A stretch of 64,000 nucleotides of DNA from Tridacna crocea (taxonomy: Eukaryota; Mollusca; Bivalvia; Cardiida; Cardiidae), in contig OX031065.1 of assembly GCA_943736015.1 (NCBI GenBank), positions 33,432,427 to 33,496,426 on the forward strand, written 5' to 3'. Below the pieces are notes generated by a model. That model made no database searches. It saw only the letters and a list, made by a program, of their open reading frames with translations, and had not been told where the DNA came from. The position numbers and the translations under genes are program-made. This document shows, piece by piece, positions 60,201-64,000 of the stretch (its first letter is position 1; each line of letters opens with the position of its first letter).

Positions 60201-62004
60201 CTTCTGTGGGTCAGTGCATTAAATCTTTATGAAAAAATCTGCTCTGAAATGACCCATCCAATTTTGACCAAACCTCACAGAAATGATCCTACATACTAAA
60301 TTCCATATTCACCAACCATTCTTTAGAGCATTCTTGTATGATAGAATTTTCTAATTTTGAAAGAAACAAACGATTTGGTTTAGCCAATCAGAAGCTTTGT
60401 TTACTTTCAAATTTAGAAAATCTTGCACAATTAATATTCTGAATGTGCAGGGGTGTTCTAAAGAATGGCTGATGAAAAACAACTCTGATCGTCGTTTCAG
60501 GAAATTGCTTGTCTTCAAGATAATCTGGAATCTTTGGTGAAGGAATGCCAAGATGCTGTCTCCGAGTTTACAGAAGATGAGGAAGAAGATTTGGATCTAG
60601 ATACAAAACTGATGAAAGCTTGTACCCCTATGATCAAAAAGTTTTGTGGAGTAAGTTTATATTTAATAAACTCTTTACCACACAATCCCAAGTTTTTATG
60701 TCCTTGAAGAAAAAGCCTTTTGAAAACATTGTGGGAAAAGGAGAAAATGCTGGTAGCCAGCATTTTCTCCTTTTCCCGCAATGTTTTCTACCCTTCCCGA
60801 ACAAATTTTGCTTTTTGAGCAATGTTTATTTTGTTGTCTGCAAATGCTTTGAATTTGGACCAGCCTGAAATTTTGTGGTTTGGTGAAGAGTTAACCCTTT
60901 CCCAAACAATACCTGACTTTCATGAACCAGAGAAAGAAACCTTTTGAAAAACATTGTGGGAAAAGGAGAAAATGCTGGTAACAGTATTTTCTCCTTTTCC
61001 TGCAATGTTTTCCACCCTTCCCAAACAAAGTTTGCTTTTTGAACAATGTTTATTTTGTCATCTGCAAATGCTTTGAATTTGAACCAGCATGAAATTTTGT
61101 GGTTTGGCAAAGCGTTAAAGATGCATCCTTACAGCTGGAGAGATGAAAACCCTGTGAATGCCTGAAAGTGTCTAAAATGGCTCAGCTTTGTAGAATAAAT
61201 TACCTATATAATTATATATGGTGTGTGGAAAAGAAAAATTCTATGGATATGTCCTCATTTAAAAGTGGAAATGAAATTTTGGGTTTGCCAAATACAGACT
61301 GCAGTATTTTGGCCAACCGAGAGATTTCTGAAATATTTTCCTTCACTTTTTGAAATCAGATGATACTTAATCAATGTTTGCTCTATCTATATCAAAGGTT
61401 GAATGTCCAGGTATGGCTTGTTACATATCTATCCATCAAGGCAGTACAGAACCTCAACTTGACACATGTTAACTCTGAAAGACATGAATAAATTAAGTGA
61501 TTGTGACAAGGCATATCTAAACTCCAGCCTTGTTCTGTTGAATCTAGGAAACAATGAATTGGTTTGTTCTTGTCCTAATCCAAACCTAACCAAACTGGCC
61601 TGTGTTTTAACAAGCCTGACAAAGAAGACCTTAGCAAACATTGTGGAAAAAGGAGAAATGCAGGTAATCAACATTTTCTCCTTTTCCCAAAATATTTTAT
61701 TTCTTTTCATAGGCAAACTCCAGTATGTGAGTTACATTTTTTGTCTGTAAATGCCATCAATACAAACAGCTATGAGTTTTTTTGTCTAGTAAAGAATTAA
61801 ACATCAGGTTATTGAGAAAAAAAATTTAAACAATGTGTTAACCATACTTGGGTTACTGCAGTACTCAAGAAAGAAAATTCCACATTTCAGGAACTGTTGG
61901 AACAGGATTCAGATGCCTCCGCTGTGATGGACTGTTTGATAGAGAATAAGCTGAACCATGGCATGGATAAAAAATGTGCCGCAGGGGTGGAGCATCACCA
62001 GATA
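38688..62004 (+). CDS. GLG1: Golgi apparatus protein 1 (ESL-1/CFR), 5' part, 12 exons
   Basis: Gene-level entry. Coding exons: 38688-39257, 43598-43624, 45074-45160, 47786-47995, 50259-50504, 51754-51937, 54174-54409, 56248-56363, 57257-57358, 59564-59864, 60501-60650, 61891-62004. Phases all join, giving about 781 residues; the protein continues past the window. GLG1 is a type I Golgi membrane sialoglycoprotein made of tandem cysteine-rich repeats; in vertebrates it binds FGFs, E-selectin and TGF-beta precursors. Recognised by diagnostic strings aligned in order with the vertebrate protein: NFAILECLQ, MAGIIFSDYR, DDYHLDRPLYYACRDAREKY, CENVQAGEGRVFECL, GKTLHCLM, DRLLEIQYFLVRDFKLDP, CLADLGAFC, VMDCLIENK. 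The missing part should hold the remaining cysteine-rich repeats, the transmembrane helix and the short cytosolic tail. Confidence 0.96.
39275..39397 (+). mobile_element. Hairpin element A, deleted, next to GLG1 exon 1 donor
   Basis: Begins 18 bp after the exon 1 coding end. TTAA at both ends; right stem and most of the long arm missing. Confidence 0.9.
39411..41051. mobile_element. Foldback element with minisatellite inverted ends
   Basis: Left end TCCAGTTTCTTTTTGAAC then five units of GTCAAAACGTACCCAA (39437-39540); right end seven units of the inverse TTGGGTACGTTTTGAC (40903-41032) then TTTTGAACTGG. Interior 1.4 kb is AT-rich, non-coding, and carries a decayed hairpin copy. Resembles Foldback-type elements in architecture; family unknown to me. 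Confidence 0.88.
39940..40126 (+). mobile_element. Hairpin element A inside the foldback element
   Basis: Decayed; right end GATTGGTAAAGAGTTAA is clear. Confidence 0.7.
41062..41533. mobile_element. Inverted-repeat element flanked by ATTACTAC
   Basis: Arms of about 95 bp share GATGTTTCGGTAACAGACGA and GAGTAAATTGATTGGATG in inverse orientation. ATTACTAC occurs at 41054-41061 and 41534-41541, a possible 8-bp target duplication, although the outermost bases of the ends do not match each other. Confidence 0.78.
41747..43006. mobile_element. Non-autonomous hAT-type element, 8-bp duplication
   Basis: 1260 bp from CAAGGTTGG to CCAACCTTG. Perfect 8-bp flanking repeat ATTGCATA at 41739-41746 and 43007-43014. 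Subterminal arms contain GGTCAATA and GGTTTTAACCGGTTAAAACC in inverse orientation. 8-bp duplication and CA-start termini are hAT hallmarks. No transposase remnant seen. Confidence 0.92.
43059..43285 (+). mobile_element. Hairpin element A, full length
   Basis: In GLG1 intron 1; TTAA at both ends, stem with several mismatches. Confidence 0.9.
43598..43624 (+). CDS. GLG1: GLG1 microexon 2 (27 nt)
   Basis: Encodes only IQISDGCQH, phase 0 both sides, between gtatttcag and gtaagt. In vertebrate GLG1 the equivalent stretch is ENEISSDCNH, and the Cys-x-His is needed to complete the repeat. Exons 1 and 3 do not align continuously with the family without it. Confidence 0.9.
43985..44212 (+). mobile_element. 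Hairpin element A, full length
   Basis: In GLG1 intron 2; ends TAAC and TTGA. Confidence 0.9.
44213..44744. repeat. GLG1 intron 2 with dispersed repeat family E
   Basis: 44425-44545 matches 33122-33480 (TGCGCATGTCATATTCTTC, ATGACGCATCAC, GCCATCTATCGGGAGATAAT). The rest is unremarkable. Confidence 0.65.
44745..44975 (+). mobile_element. Hairpin element A, full length
   Basis: TTAA at both ends; ends 98 bp before exon 3. Confidence 0.94.
45074..45160 (+). CDS. GLG1: GLG1 coding exon 3 with GC donor
   Basis: 87 nt, 29 codons, phase 0 both sides. Encodes LIYMYKKNLTKDGRFESAGK then EVCGKALKM, matching vertebrate LLWNYKLNLTTDPKFESVAREVC. The exon ends AAGATG|gcaagt, a GC donor with otherwise perfect consensus. 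No GT donor nearby keeps the frame and the conserved Cys. Confidence 0.9.
45206..45434 (+). mobile_element. Hairpin element A, full length
   Basis: Starts 45 bp after the GC donor of exon 3; loop GCTGTTGACCAGC. Confidence 0.92.
45435..45845. other. GLG1 intron 3 with family D fragment
   Basis: 45478-45610 resembles family D (GCAGCCCAGGATAGCCTATG). Rest unrecognised. Confidence 0.45.
45846..46074 (+). mobile_element. Hairpin element B, full length
   Basis: TTAA at both ends; loop TTGCTCTTCATGAGCAA, another paired variant. Confidence 0.94.
46172..47105 (-). mobile_element. Tandem-unit element with ~157-bp repeats, copy 3
   Basis: Reverse orientation. On the minus strand it begins ACAAGAGCGGCAAATTGTCG, has five units and ends in the hairpin CCCGTCTTCGACGGG followed by TGTATAA. 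Its tail differs from copies 1 and 2, which end in a CCCCCC/GGGGGG hairpin, yet the TATAA end is the same. Confidence 0.85.
47207..47742 (-). mobile_element. Internally deleted mariner-like element
   Basis: Ends CTAGGTGCGTTCAATAAGTA and, inverted, CGAGGGGCGTTCAATAAGTA, flanked by TA at 47205-47206 and 47743-47744. Inverted similarity extends about 130 bp inward. Too short (536 bp) for a full transposase. Confidence 0.93.
47428..47580 (-). pseudogene. Mariner transposase N-terminal helix-turn-helix remnant
   Basis: A 50-codon minus-strand frame contains TYGDNAPSYDLVKCWHREFK then HGRKSV, closely matching the mariner DNA-binding motif (GD.APS...V..W...FK.GR.S). The catalytic domain is absent. 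Confidence 0.9.
47786..47995 (+). CDS. GLG1: GLG1 coding exon 4
   Basis: 70 codons, phase 0 both sides, acceptor tttgttttgcag and donor GAC|gtaagt. Encodes YPECRIEKPENRIPCLIEYM, a stretch with an N-glycosylation sequon (DNITEP), and MAGIIFSDYRYVYHFMESC, the best conserved part of the second cysteine-rich repeat. A mariner remnant ends 43 bp upstream. Confidence 0.96.
48066..48286 (-). mobile_element. Hairpin element A, full length
   Basis: Begins 71 bp after GLG1 exon 4; right stem shortened (CTTTTTCTCCTGTTTTC). Confidence 0.9.
48288..48831 (-). mobile_element. TTAA-flanked element with AGGTGG ends, copy 2
   Basis: Inverse of 31616-32142: TTAA then AGGTGGGTATTTAGAA at the left, AAGGGCCACCT then TTAA at the right; 544 bp. 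Sits immediately beside the preceding hairpin copy. Confidence 0.88.
48856..49077 (+). mobile_element. Hairpin element A, diverged
   Basis: Right TTAA shared with the half copy that follows. Confidence 0.82.
49074..49169 (+). mobile_element. Hairpin element A, half copy
   Basis: Short arm and left stem intact up to GGTAACCAGCAG, then stops: broken just past the palindrome centre. The following 50 bp resemble the SINE-2 3' end (ACATGTGAGCTGTTGCC). Confidence 0.88.
49222..49450 (+). mobile_element. Hairpin element C, full length
   Basis: TTAA at both ends, 229 bp, stem perfect except one base (ACGTTGTGGG against CCCACAATGT); loop GCTCGTAACGAGC. Confidence 0.95.
49510..49599 (+). mobile_element. 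SINE-2, 3' fragment
   Basis: ATGTGTGAGCTGTTTGCC, GATATGACTGAAATGATGTT match the 3' part of the SINE-2 at 56822. Confidence 0.7.
49600..49796 (-). mobile_element. Hairpin element A, right stem deleted
   Basis: GCTGATTACCAG joins CCTTCTATCTC of the short arm; TTAA at both ends. Confidence 0.9.
49823..50019. mobile_element. Foldback element, ~85-bp arms
   Basis: GTGGTTTATCATTCAATAAA and GAATTATGAGGCACAGT at the left pair with inverse copies at the right around a centre with ACAAGGACGATAGCCCAAGT. Ends TGTTAGTTTTGAT and its inverse. In GLG1 intron 4. Confidence 0.88.
50259..50504 (+). CDS. GLG1: GLG1 coding exon 5
   Basis: 82 codons, phase 0 both sides. The acceptor is ctttattag with AGA as first codon; using the AG two bases further would put a stop in frame. 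Contains the diagnostic DDYHLDRPLYYACRDAREKY and ENVQAGEGRVFECL. Confidence 0.96.
50505..50904. other. GLG1 intron 5, nothing seen
   Basis: AT-rich, no recognised element in the first 400 bp. Confidence 0.4.
50905..51066 (-). mobile_element. Hairpin element A, outer long arm lost
   Basis: Right TTAA intact; loop CGCTGGTTGCCAGC. Confidence 0.85.
51067..51472. other. GLG1 intron 5, nothing seen
   Basis: No recognised element. Confidence 0.4.
51473..51701 (-). mobile_element. Hairpin element A with paired stem variant
   Basis: Both stems carry the same change: CATTGTAGG and CCTACAATG. Ends 52 bp before GLG1 exon 6. Confidence 0.94.
51754..51937 (+). CDS. GLG1: GLG1 coding exon 6
   Basis: 184 nt, phase 0 in and phase 1 out (AAAAGCG|gtagtt). 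Encodes CVKMLTIRQQLIAEDVKVEK then a Cys-rich repeat ending VLLCLENALKS. Matches vertebrate ALTTRQKLIAQDYKV. Confidence 0.95.
51987..52342 (-). mobile_element. Chimeric hairpin element A-C-A
   Basis: Outer parts are family A (long arm left, short arm right, TTAA both ends). The A loop and right stem are replaced by about 160 bp of family C (52131-52290), starting CTTTACTTCATAGATACTC and running through the complete C hairpin to CCTCATTTATCCATA. The C piece nearly matches 49232-49390. Confidence 0.92.
52674..52850. mobile_element. Symmetrical hairpin element A (two long arms)
   Basis: Left end is CTCTTTACAAGCTGACAAAA (L type) and the right end also L type (TTTGTCATCTGCAATTAC to GGTAAAGAG). Left stem deleted. 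Confidence 0.75.
52947..53175 (+). mobile_element. Hairpin element A, full length
   Basis: TTAA at both ends, right one shared with an opposite copy. Confidence 0.94.
53172..53399 (-). mobile_element. Hairpin element A, full length
   Basis: Stems partly decayed (ACAGTGTGGAAAAAGAAG). Confidence 0.92.
53400..53850. other. GLG1 intron 6, nothing seen
   Basis: AT-rich; no recognised element. Confidence 0.4.
53851..54079 (+). mobile_element. Hairpin element B, full length
   Basis: TTAA at both ends; ends 94 bp before GLG1 exon 7. Confidence 0.95.
54174..54409 (+). CDS. GLG1: GLG1 coding exon 7
   Basis: 236 nt, phase 1 in and phase 0 out. The split codon gives Asp, then KLLAPECMGEITQMRKTLME, and later GKTLHCLMRIANPRRQKK. 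The Lys/Arg-rich insert RRQKKVKGEE lies where vertebrate proteins have a shorter loop. Confidence 0.95.
54581..54854 (+). mobile_element. tRNA-derived SINE-1 with 11-bp target duplication
   Basis: GGCTCAGTGGTGAGCG A box, GGTTATGAGTTTGATACC B box, body GAGAAAGCCAGGAAACACAT, and a CCAACCAACCAACCAA tail. CAGAAATGGCC at 54570-54580 and 54855-54865 is the target duplication. Confidence 0.94.
55079..55290 (+). mobile_element. SINE-2, diverged copy
   Basis: GGGTCCTGGGTGACTGAGTA head and GTGGGCTGTTGCAGTGATGT body, ACACAATTCAATTAAAT tail; part of the middle is replaced. Confidence 0.7.
55358..55432 (+). mobile_element. Hairpin element A, long-arm fragment
   Basis: TTTGTTGTCTTTTATTTCAA to TTTGGGAAAGG only. 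Confidence 0.6.
55437..55605 (+). mobile_element. Hairpin element A, long arm lost
   Basis: Short arm and hairpin recognisable; left stem decayed. Confidence 0.75.
55934..56202 (+). mobile_element. tRNA-derived SINE-1 with 12-bp target duplication
   Basis: GATGGCTCATTGGTGAGCG A box, GGTTGTGAGTTCGATACC B box, tail ACAACAACAACAA. GAAATTTCAACA at 55922-55933 and 56203-56214 is the duplication. Its 3' end is 45 bp from GLG1 exon 8. Confidence 0.95.
56248..56363 (+). CDS. GLG1: GLG1 coding exon 8
   Basis: 116 nt, phase 0 in and phase 2 out (AAAGG|gtaggt). Encodes LDDLMTEANVAENVKIDRVL then LEACGEVMDKDCANTKAKG, half of a cysteine-rich repeat. A SINE ends 45 bp upstream of the exon (55934-56202). 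Confidence 0.93.
56496..56724 (-). mobile_element. Hairpin element A with paired stem variant
   Basis: Both stems carry CACTG/CAGTG. TTAA at both ends; start of the long arm is damaged (CACACGGGAAAAATT). Confidence 0.93.
56822..57046 (+). mobile_element. tRNA-derived SINE-2 with 11-bp target duplication
   Basis: TGTGGCTCAGTGGTAAAGTG A box, GGTCCCAGGTTCGAGCCTC B box, conserved body CCTTGGGCAAGACACTT, ACTGGTGAAACCCGGGAAAC. TCATATTGTAG at 56811-56821 and 57047-57057 is the duplication. Confidence 0.95.
57112..57187 (-). mobile_element. Hairpin element A, remnant
   Basis: Left stem and a short right end (TCACTAAAGAGTTAAG); right stem deleted. Ends 70 bp before GLG1 exon 9. Confidence 0.65.
57257..57358 (+). 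CDS. GLG1: GLG1 coding exon 9
   Basis: 102 nt, phase 2 in and phase 2 out. Encodes KINCLMENLDSDSMTDECED then RLLEIQYFLVRDF; RLLELQYFISRDWKLDP is the vertebrate counterpart. Confidence 0.95.
57426..57654 (+). mobile_element. Hairpin element A, full length
   Basis: Near-consensus; right TTAA mutated to TTGA and shared with the next copy. Confidence 0.95.
57651..57886 (-). mobile_element. Hairpin element A, full length
   Basis: Opposite orientation; short arm has a TTTC expansion (CTTCTTTCTTTCTTTCTC). Confidence 0.93.
58037..58132. mobile_element. Foldback element, short copy 2
   Basis: ATCAGGTGGCAGGGGACTT at the left and CAAGTCCCCTGCAACCTAAC at the right; a shorter relative of 14214-14435. 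Confidence 0.8.
58171..58399 (-). mobile_element. Hairpin element A, full length
   Basis: TTAA at both ends; stem near perfect. Confidence 0.94.
58400..58816. other. GLG1 intron 9, nothing seen
   Basis: AT-rich; no recognised element. Confidence 0.4.
58817..59044 (-). mobile_element. Hairpin element A, full length
   Basis: Followed without gap by a second copy in the opposite orientation. Confidence 0.92.
59042..59227 (+). mobile_element. Hairpin element A, cut by a B element
   Basis: Long arm stops at GTCTGCTAAAGCTT where the TTAA of the family B element starts, so B inserted into or replaced the A end. Confidence 0.85.
59227..59458 (+). mobile_element. Hairpin element B, full length
   Basis: TTAA at both ends. 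Third element of a contiguous A-A-B cluster (58817-59458). Confidence 0.95.
59564..59864 (+). CDS. GLG1: GLG1 coding exon 10
   Basis: 301 nt, phase 2 in and phase 0 out. Encodes LDPQLYKECHADAVKLCYAS, then FSCLHRHIKQPSQGGLSKDC, then CLADLGAFCSDL. Carries one and a half repeats and is the largest internal exon in view. Confidence 0.96.
60287..60478. repeat. Short TIR element, copy 2
   Basis: CACCAACCATTCTTTAGAGC at the left and its inverse TGTTCTAAAGAATGGCTG at the right, plus internal inverse segments CTTTCAAATTTAGAAAATCT. Related to 13080-13262. Ends 22 bp from GLG1 exon 11. Confidence 0.75.
60501..60650 (+). CDS. GLG1: GLG1 coding exon 11
   Basis: 50 codons, phase 0 both sides. Encodes EIACLQDNLESLVKECQDAV, an acidic EFTEDEEEDLDLD segment and MKACTPMIKKFCG. 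The acidic run is longer than in vertebrate GLG1. Confidence 0.94.
60665..60894 (+). mobile_element. Hairpin element A, full length
   Basis: Starts 14 bp after GLG1 exon 11; right TTAA shared with the next copy. Confidence 0.94.
60891..61118 (+). mobile_element. Hairpin element A, full length
   Basis: Same orientation as its neighbour and sharing rare long-arm variants with it (TTTGCTTTTTGA.CAATGTTTA; TTTTGTGGTTTGG). This suggests tandem duplication rather than two independent insertions. Confidence 0.94.
61119..61576. other. GLG1 intron 11, nothing seen
   Basis: No recognised element. Confidence 0.4.
61577..61799 (+). mobile_element. Hairpin element A, decayed
   Basis: Stem interrupted (GGAGAAATGCAGGTAATCAAC); right TTAA region AAGAATTAA kept. 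Confidence 0.8.
61891..62004 (+). CDS. GLG1: GLG1 coding exon 12 (last in window)
   Basis: 38 codons, phase 0 both sides; donor ATA|gtatgt. Encodes ELLEQDSDASAVMDCLIENK then LNHGMDKKCAAGVEHHQI. The intron that follows runs into a ~166-bp tandem repeat element reaching the window end, so the next exon lies outside. Confidence 0.94.
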
Positions 62005-62128
62005 GTATGTAGTGCAATATATATAAGCCTATTAATTCCAGGGAAAAAAATCTGATTATTAAACTAGCACTGTAAAATATAAAATTTACATGTACTGTCA
62101 TCTCATGATAAAGTCTGCGCTTTTTTAG

Positions 62129-64000
62129 CCCACCTTAGCACAAAGTGCTATAGGTGAGCTATTGTGATCGCCCAATGTCCGTCGTCCGTCAACAATTTCT
62201 TTAAACATCTTCTCCTCCTAAACCACTGGGCCAATCTTCATGAAACTTGGCAGGAATGTTCCTTGGGTGAAACTCTACCAATAATGTTCAAAGAATTTAA
62301 TTCCACCCATAACTGGTTGCCATGGCAACAAAACGAAAAAAAACCCCGAAATCTTTGAAAATCTTTTCCTCTGAAACTAGAAGGGGTAGAGCTTTGATAT
62401 TTGGTATGTAGCATCTCCCAATGGACCTCTACCAACTTTGTTCAAATTATGCCCCTAGGCTCAAAACTGGCCCCGCCCCGGGGGACAACGCGTTTGAGCA
62501 TAGGAACAAAGAAGGAAAACTTTAAAAATCTTCTCCTCTGAAACCTGAAGGGGTAGAGCTTTGATATGTGGTATGTAGCATCTCCTAGTGGACCTCTACC
62601 AAGTTTGTTCAAATTATATCCCTGGGGTCAAAACTGGCCCCACCCCAGGGGTTACAAGTTTGAGCATAGGAACAAAGAAGGAAAACTTTAAAAATCTTCT
62701 CCTCTGAAACTTAAAGGCGTAGAGCTTTGATATTTAGTATCTGACATCTCCTAGTGGACCTCCACTAATTTTGTTCAAATTATGCCCTTGGGGTCAAAAC
62801 TGGCCCCCACCCCGGGGGTCACAAGTTTGAGCATAGGAACAAAGAAGGAAAACTTCAAAAATCTTCTCCTCTGAAACTTGAAGGCGTAGAGCTTTGATAT
62901 TTAGTATGTGTCATCTCCTAGTGGACCTCTACCAAGTTTGTTCAAATATTGTCCCTGGGGTCAAAACTGGCCCCACCCCGGGGATCACAAATTTGAGCAT
63001 AAGAACAAAGAAGGAAAACTTTAAAATTGTTTTCCTCAGAAACTAGAAAGCATAGAGCTTTGAATTTTGGTCTGTTGTATCTCCTAGTGGACCTCTACCA
63101 AGTTTATTCAAATGATGTACCTGGGGTCAAAACTGGTCCCACCCCGGGGGTCACTAGTTTTAGCATAGGAACAAAGAAGGAAAACTTTAAATTTCTTCTT
63201 CTCTGAAACTTTATGGCGTAGAGCTTTGATATTTGGTATGTGGCATCTCCTAGTGGACCTCTACCAAGTTTGTTTAAATCATGCCCATGGGGTCAAAACT
63301 GGCCCAGCCCCGGGGGTCACAAGTTCGAACATAGGAACAATGAAAGAAAATTTTAAGATTCTTCTTCTCTATAACTAGAAGGCATAGAGCTACGATATTT
63401 GGCATGTAGCAATTCCTAGTGGATCTCTACCAAGTTTGTTCAGATTGTGCCCTTGGGGTCAAAACTGGCCCTGCCTCGGGAAGTCACAGGTTCGAACATA
63501 GCAACAAAGAAGGAAAACTTTAGAAATCTTCTCTGAAACTTGAAGGTGCAGAGCTTTGATATTTCTAGTGGACCTCTACCAAGTTTGGTCATATGATGTC
63601 CCTGGCATGTAAACTGGCCCTGCCCCGGAGGTCACAGGTTGGAACATAGGAACAAAGAAGGAAAATTTTAAATTTCTTTTTCTCTTAAACGGGAAGGTGT
63701 AGAGCTTTGATACTTGGTATGTAGCATCTTTGAGTGGACCTCTACCAAGTTTGTTCCAAGGATGCTGCTTTGGTTAAAACTGACCCAGCCCCGGGGACCA
63801 CAAGTTCGAACATAGGACAAAAAAGGAAATTGTAAAATTCTTCTTTGAAACTGCAAGGTGTAGACCTTTGATATTTGATTGCCCCATGTCCGGCGTCTGT
63901 CGCCTGTCAACAATTTCTTTAAACATCTTCTTTTCCTAACCCACTGGGCCAATCTTGATGCAACTTGGCAGGGATGTTCCTTGGATGAAGCTTTACCAAA
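62129..64000 (+). mobile_element. Tandem-unit element with ~166-bp units, runs off window
   Basis: Begins with a hairpin CACCTTAGCACAAAGTGC/TATAGGTG, then TGTCCGTCGTCCGTCAACAA. About nine units follow, marked by GAAGGAAAACTTTAAAAATC at 62511, about 62677, 62844 and so on, each with CTAGTGGACCTCTACCAA and GGGGTCAAAACTGGCCC. At 63881 the head sequence (GCCCCATGTCCGGCG, TCAACAATTTCTTTAAACAT) recurs, so a second head starts there. GLG1 intron 12. Confidence 0.88.

Noticed and set aside
1-64000. Many short ORFs with the recurring peptides ENIVGKGENAG, HFLLFPQCF or KRRKCWLPAFSPFPTMFSK
   Set aside because: These are translations of the hairpin element in different frames and orientations, not a protein family. 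They start and stop at random points of the element.

Overview
This is a eukaryotic genomic window from a marine or freshwater invertebrate, most likely a bivalve mollusc. The protein-coding exons are short, separated by long AT-rich introns with GT-AG borders, and buried in non-autonomous transposons. Several repeat types resemble ones I associate with heterodont bivalves, such as the nested palindromic GGATTAGCCTGCGCGGACTG repeat, tRNA-derived SINEs and tandem-unit elements with GACCGACCG tails. The species assignment is inference.

Two host genes are supported, transcribed away from each other. On the minus strand, 26626 down to 6100, lies a complete SOWAH (sosondowah ankyrin-repeat) gene: 10 coding exons whose phases all join, about 434 residues, with an N-terminal winged-helix-like SOWAH domain, a low-complexity Ser-rich linker, ankyrin repeats and a Ser-rich tail. 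On the plus strand, from 38688 past the window end, lies the 5' part of GLG1 (Golgi apparatus protein 1/ESL-1/cysteine-rich FGF receptor): 12 coding exons, about 781 residues, including a 27-nt microexon and one GC-AG intron. About 12 kb of intergenic DNA separates the two starts. I see no functional link between the genes.

Almost everything else is repeats. The dominant feature is a swarm of about 90 full, partial or decayed copies (roughly a quarter of the window) of a TTAA-flanked, ~229-bp element with a central near-perfect ~66-bp palindrome. Three families (A, B, C) share the TTAA ends, the CCCTTTAC-like terminal inverted repeats, the total length and the hairpin stem, but have different arms and loops. 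Copies often abut so that neighbours share one TTAA. Some copies are chimeric, symmetrical (both arms of one type), or broken at the hairpin centre.

Other elements: a 536-bp mariner remnant with TA duplications and a 50-codon helix-turn-helix fragment; a 1.26-kb hAT-type element with a perfect 8-bp duplication; a 1.6-kb foldback element with minisatellite ends; two inverted copies of a ~530-bp TTAA-flanked element; a large inverted pair at 29.65-30.40 kb; three elements built of ~157-bp tandem units and one of ~166-bp units; and tRNA-derived SINEs with 11-12 bp target duplications. GLG1 intron 1 and the intergenic region are particularly stacked. No rRNA, tRNA gene, CRISPR array, retrovirus or LTR element was recognised.
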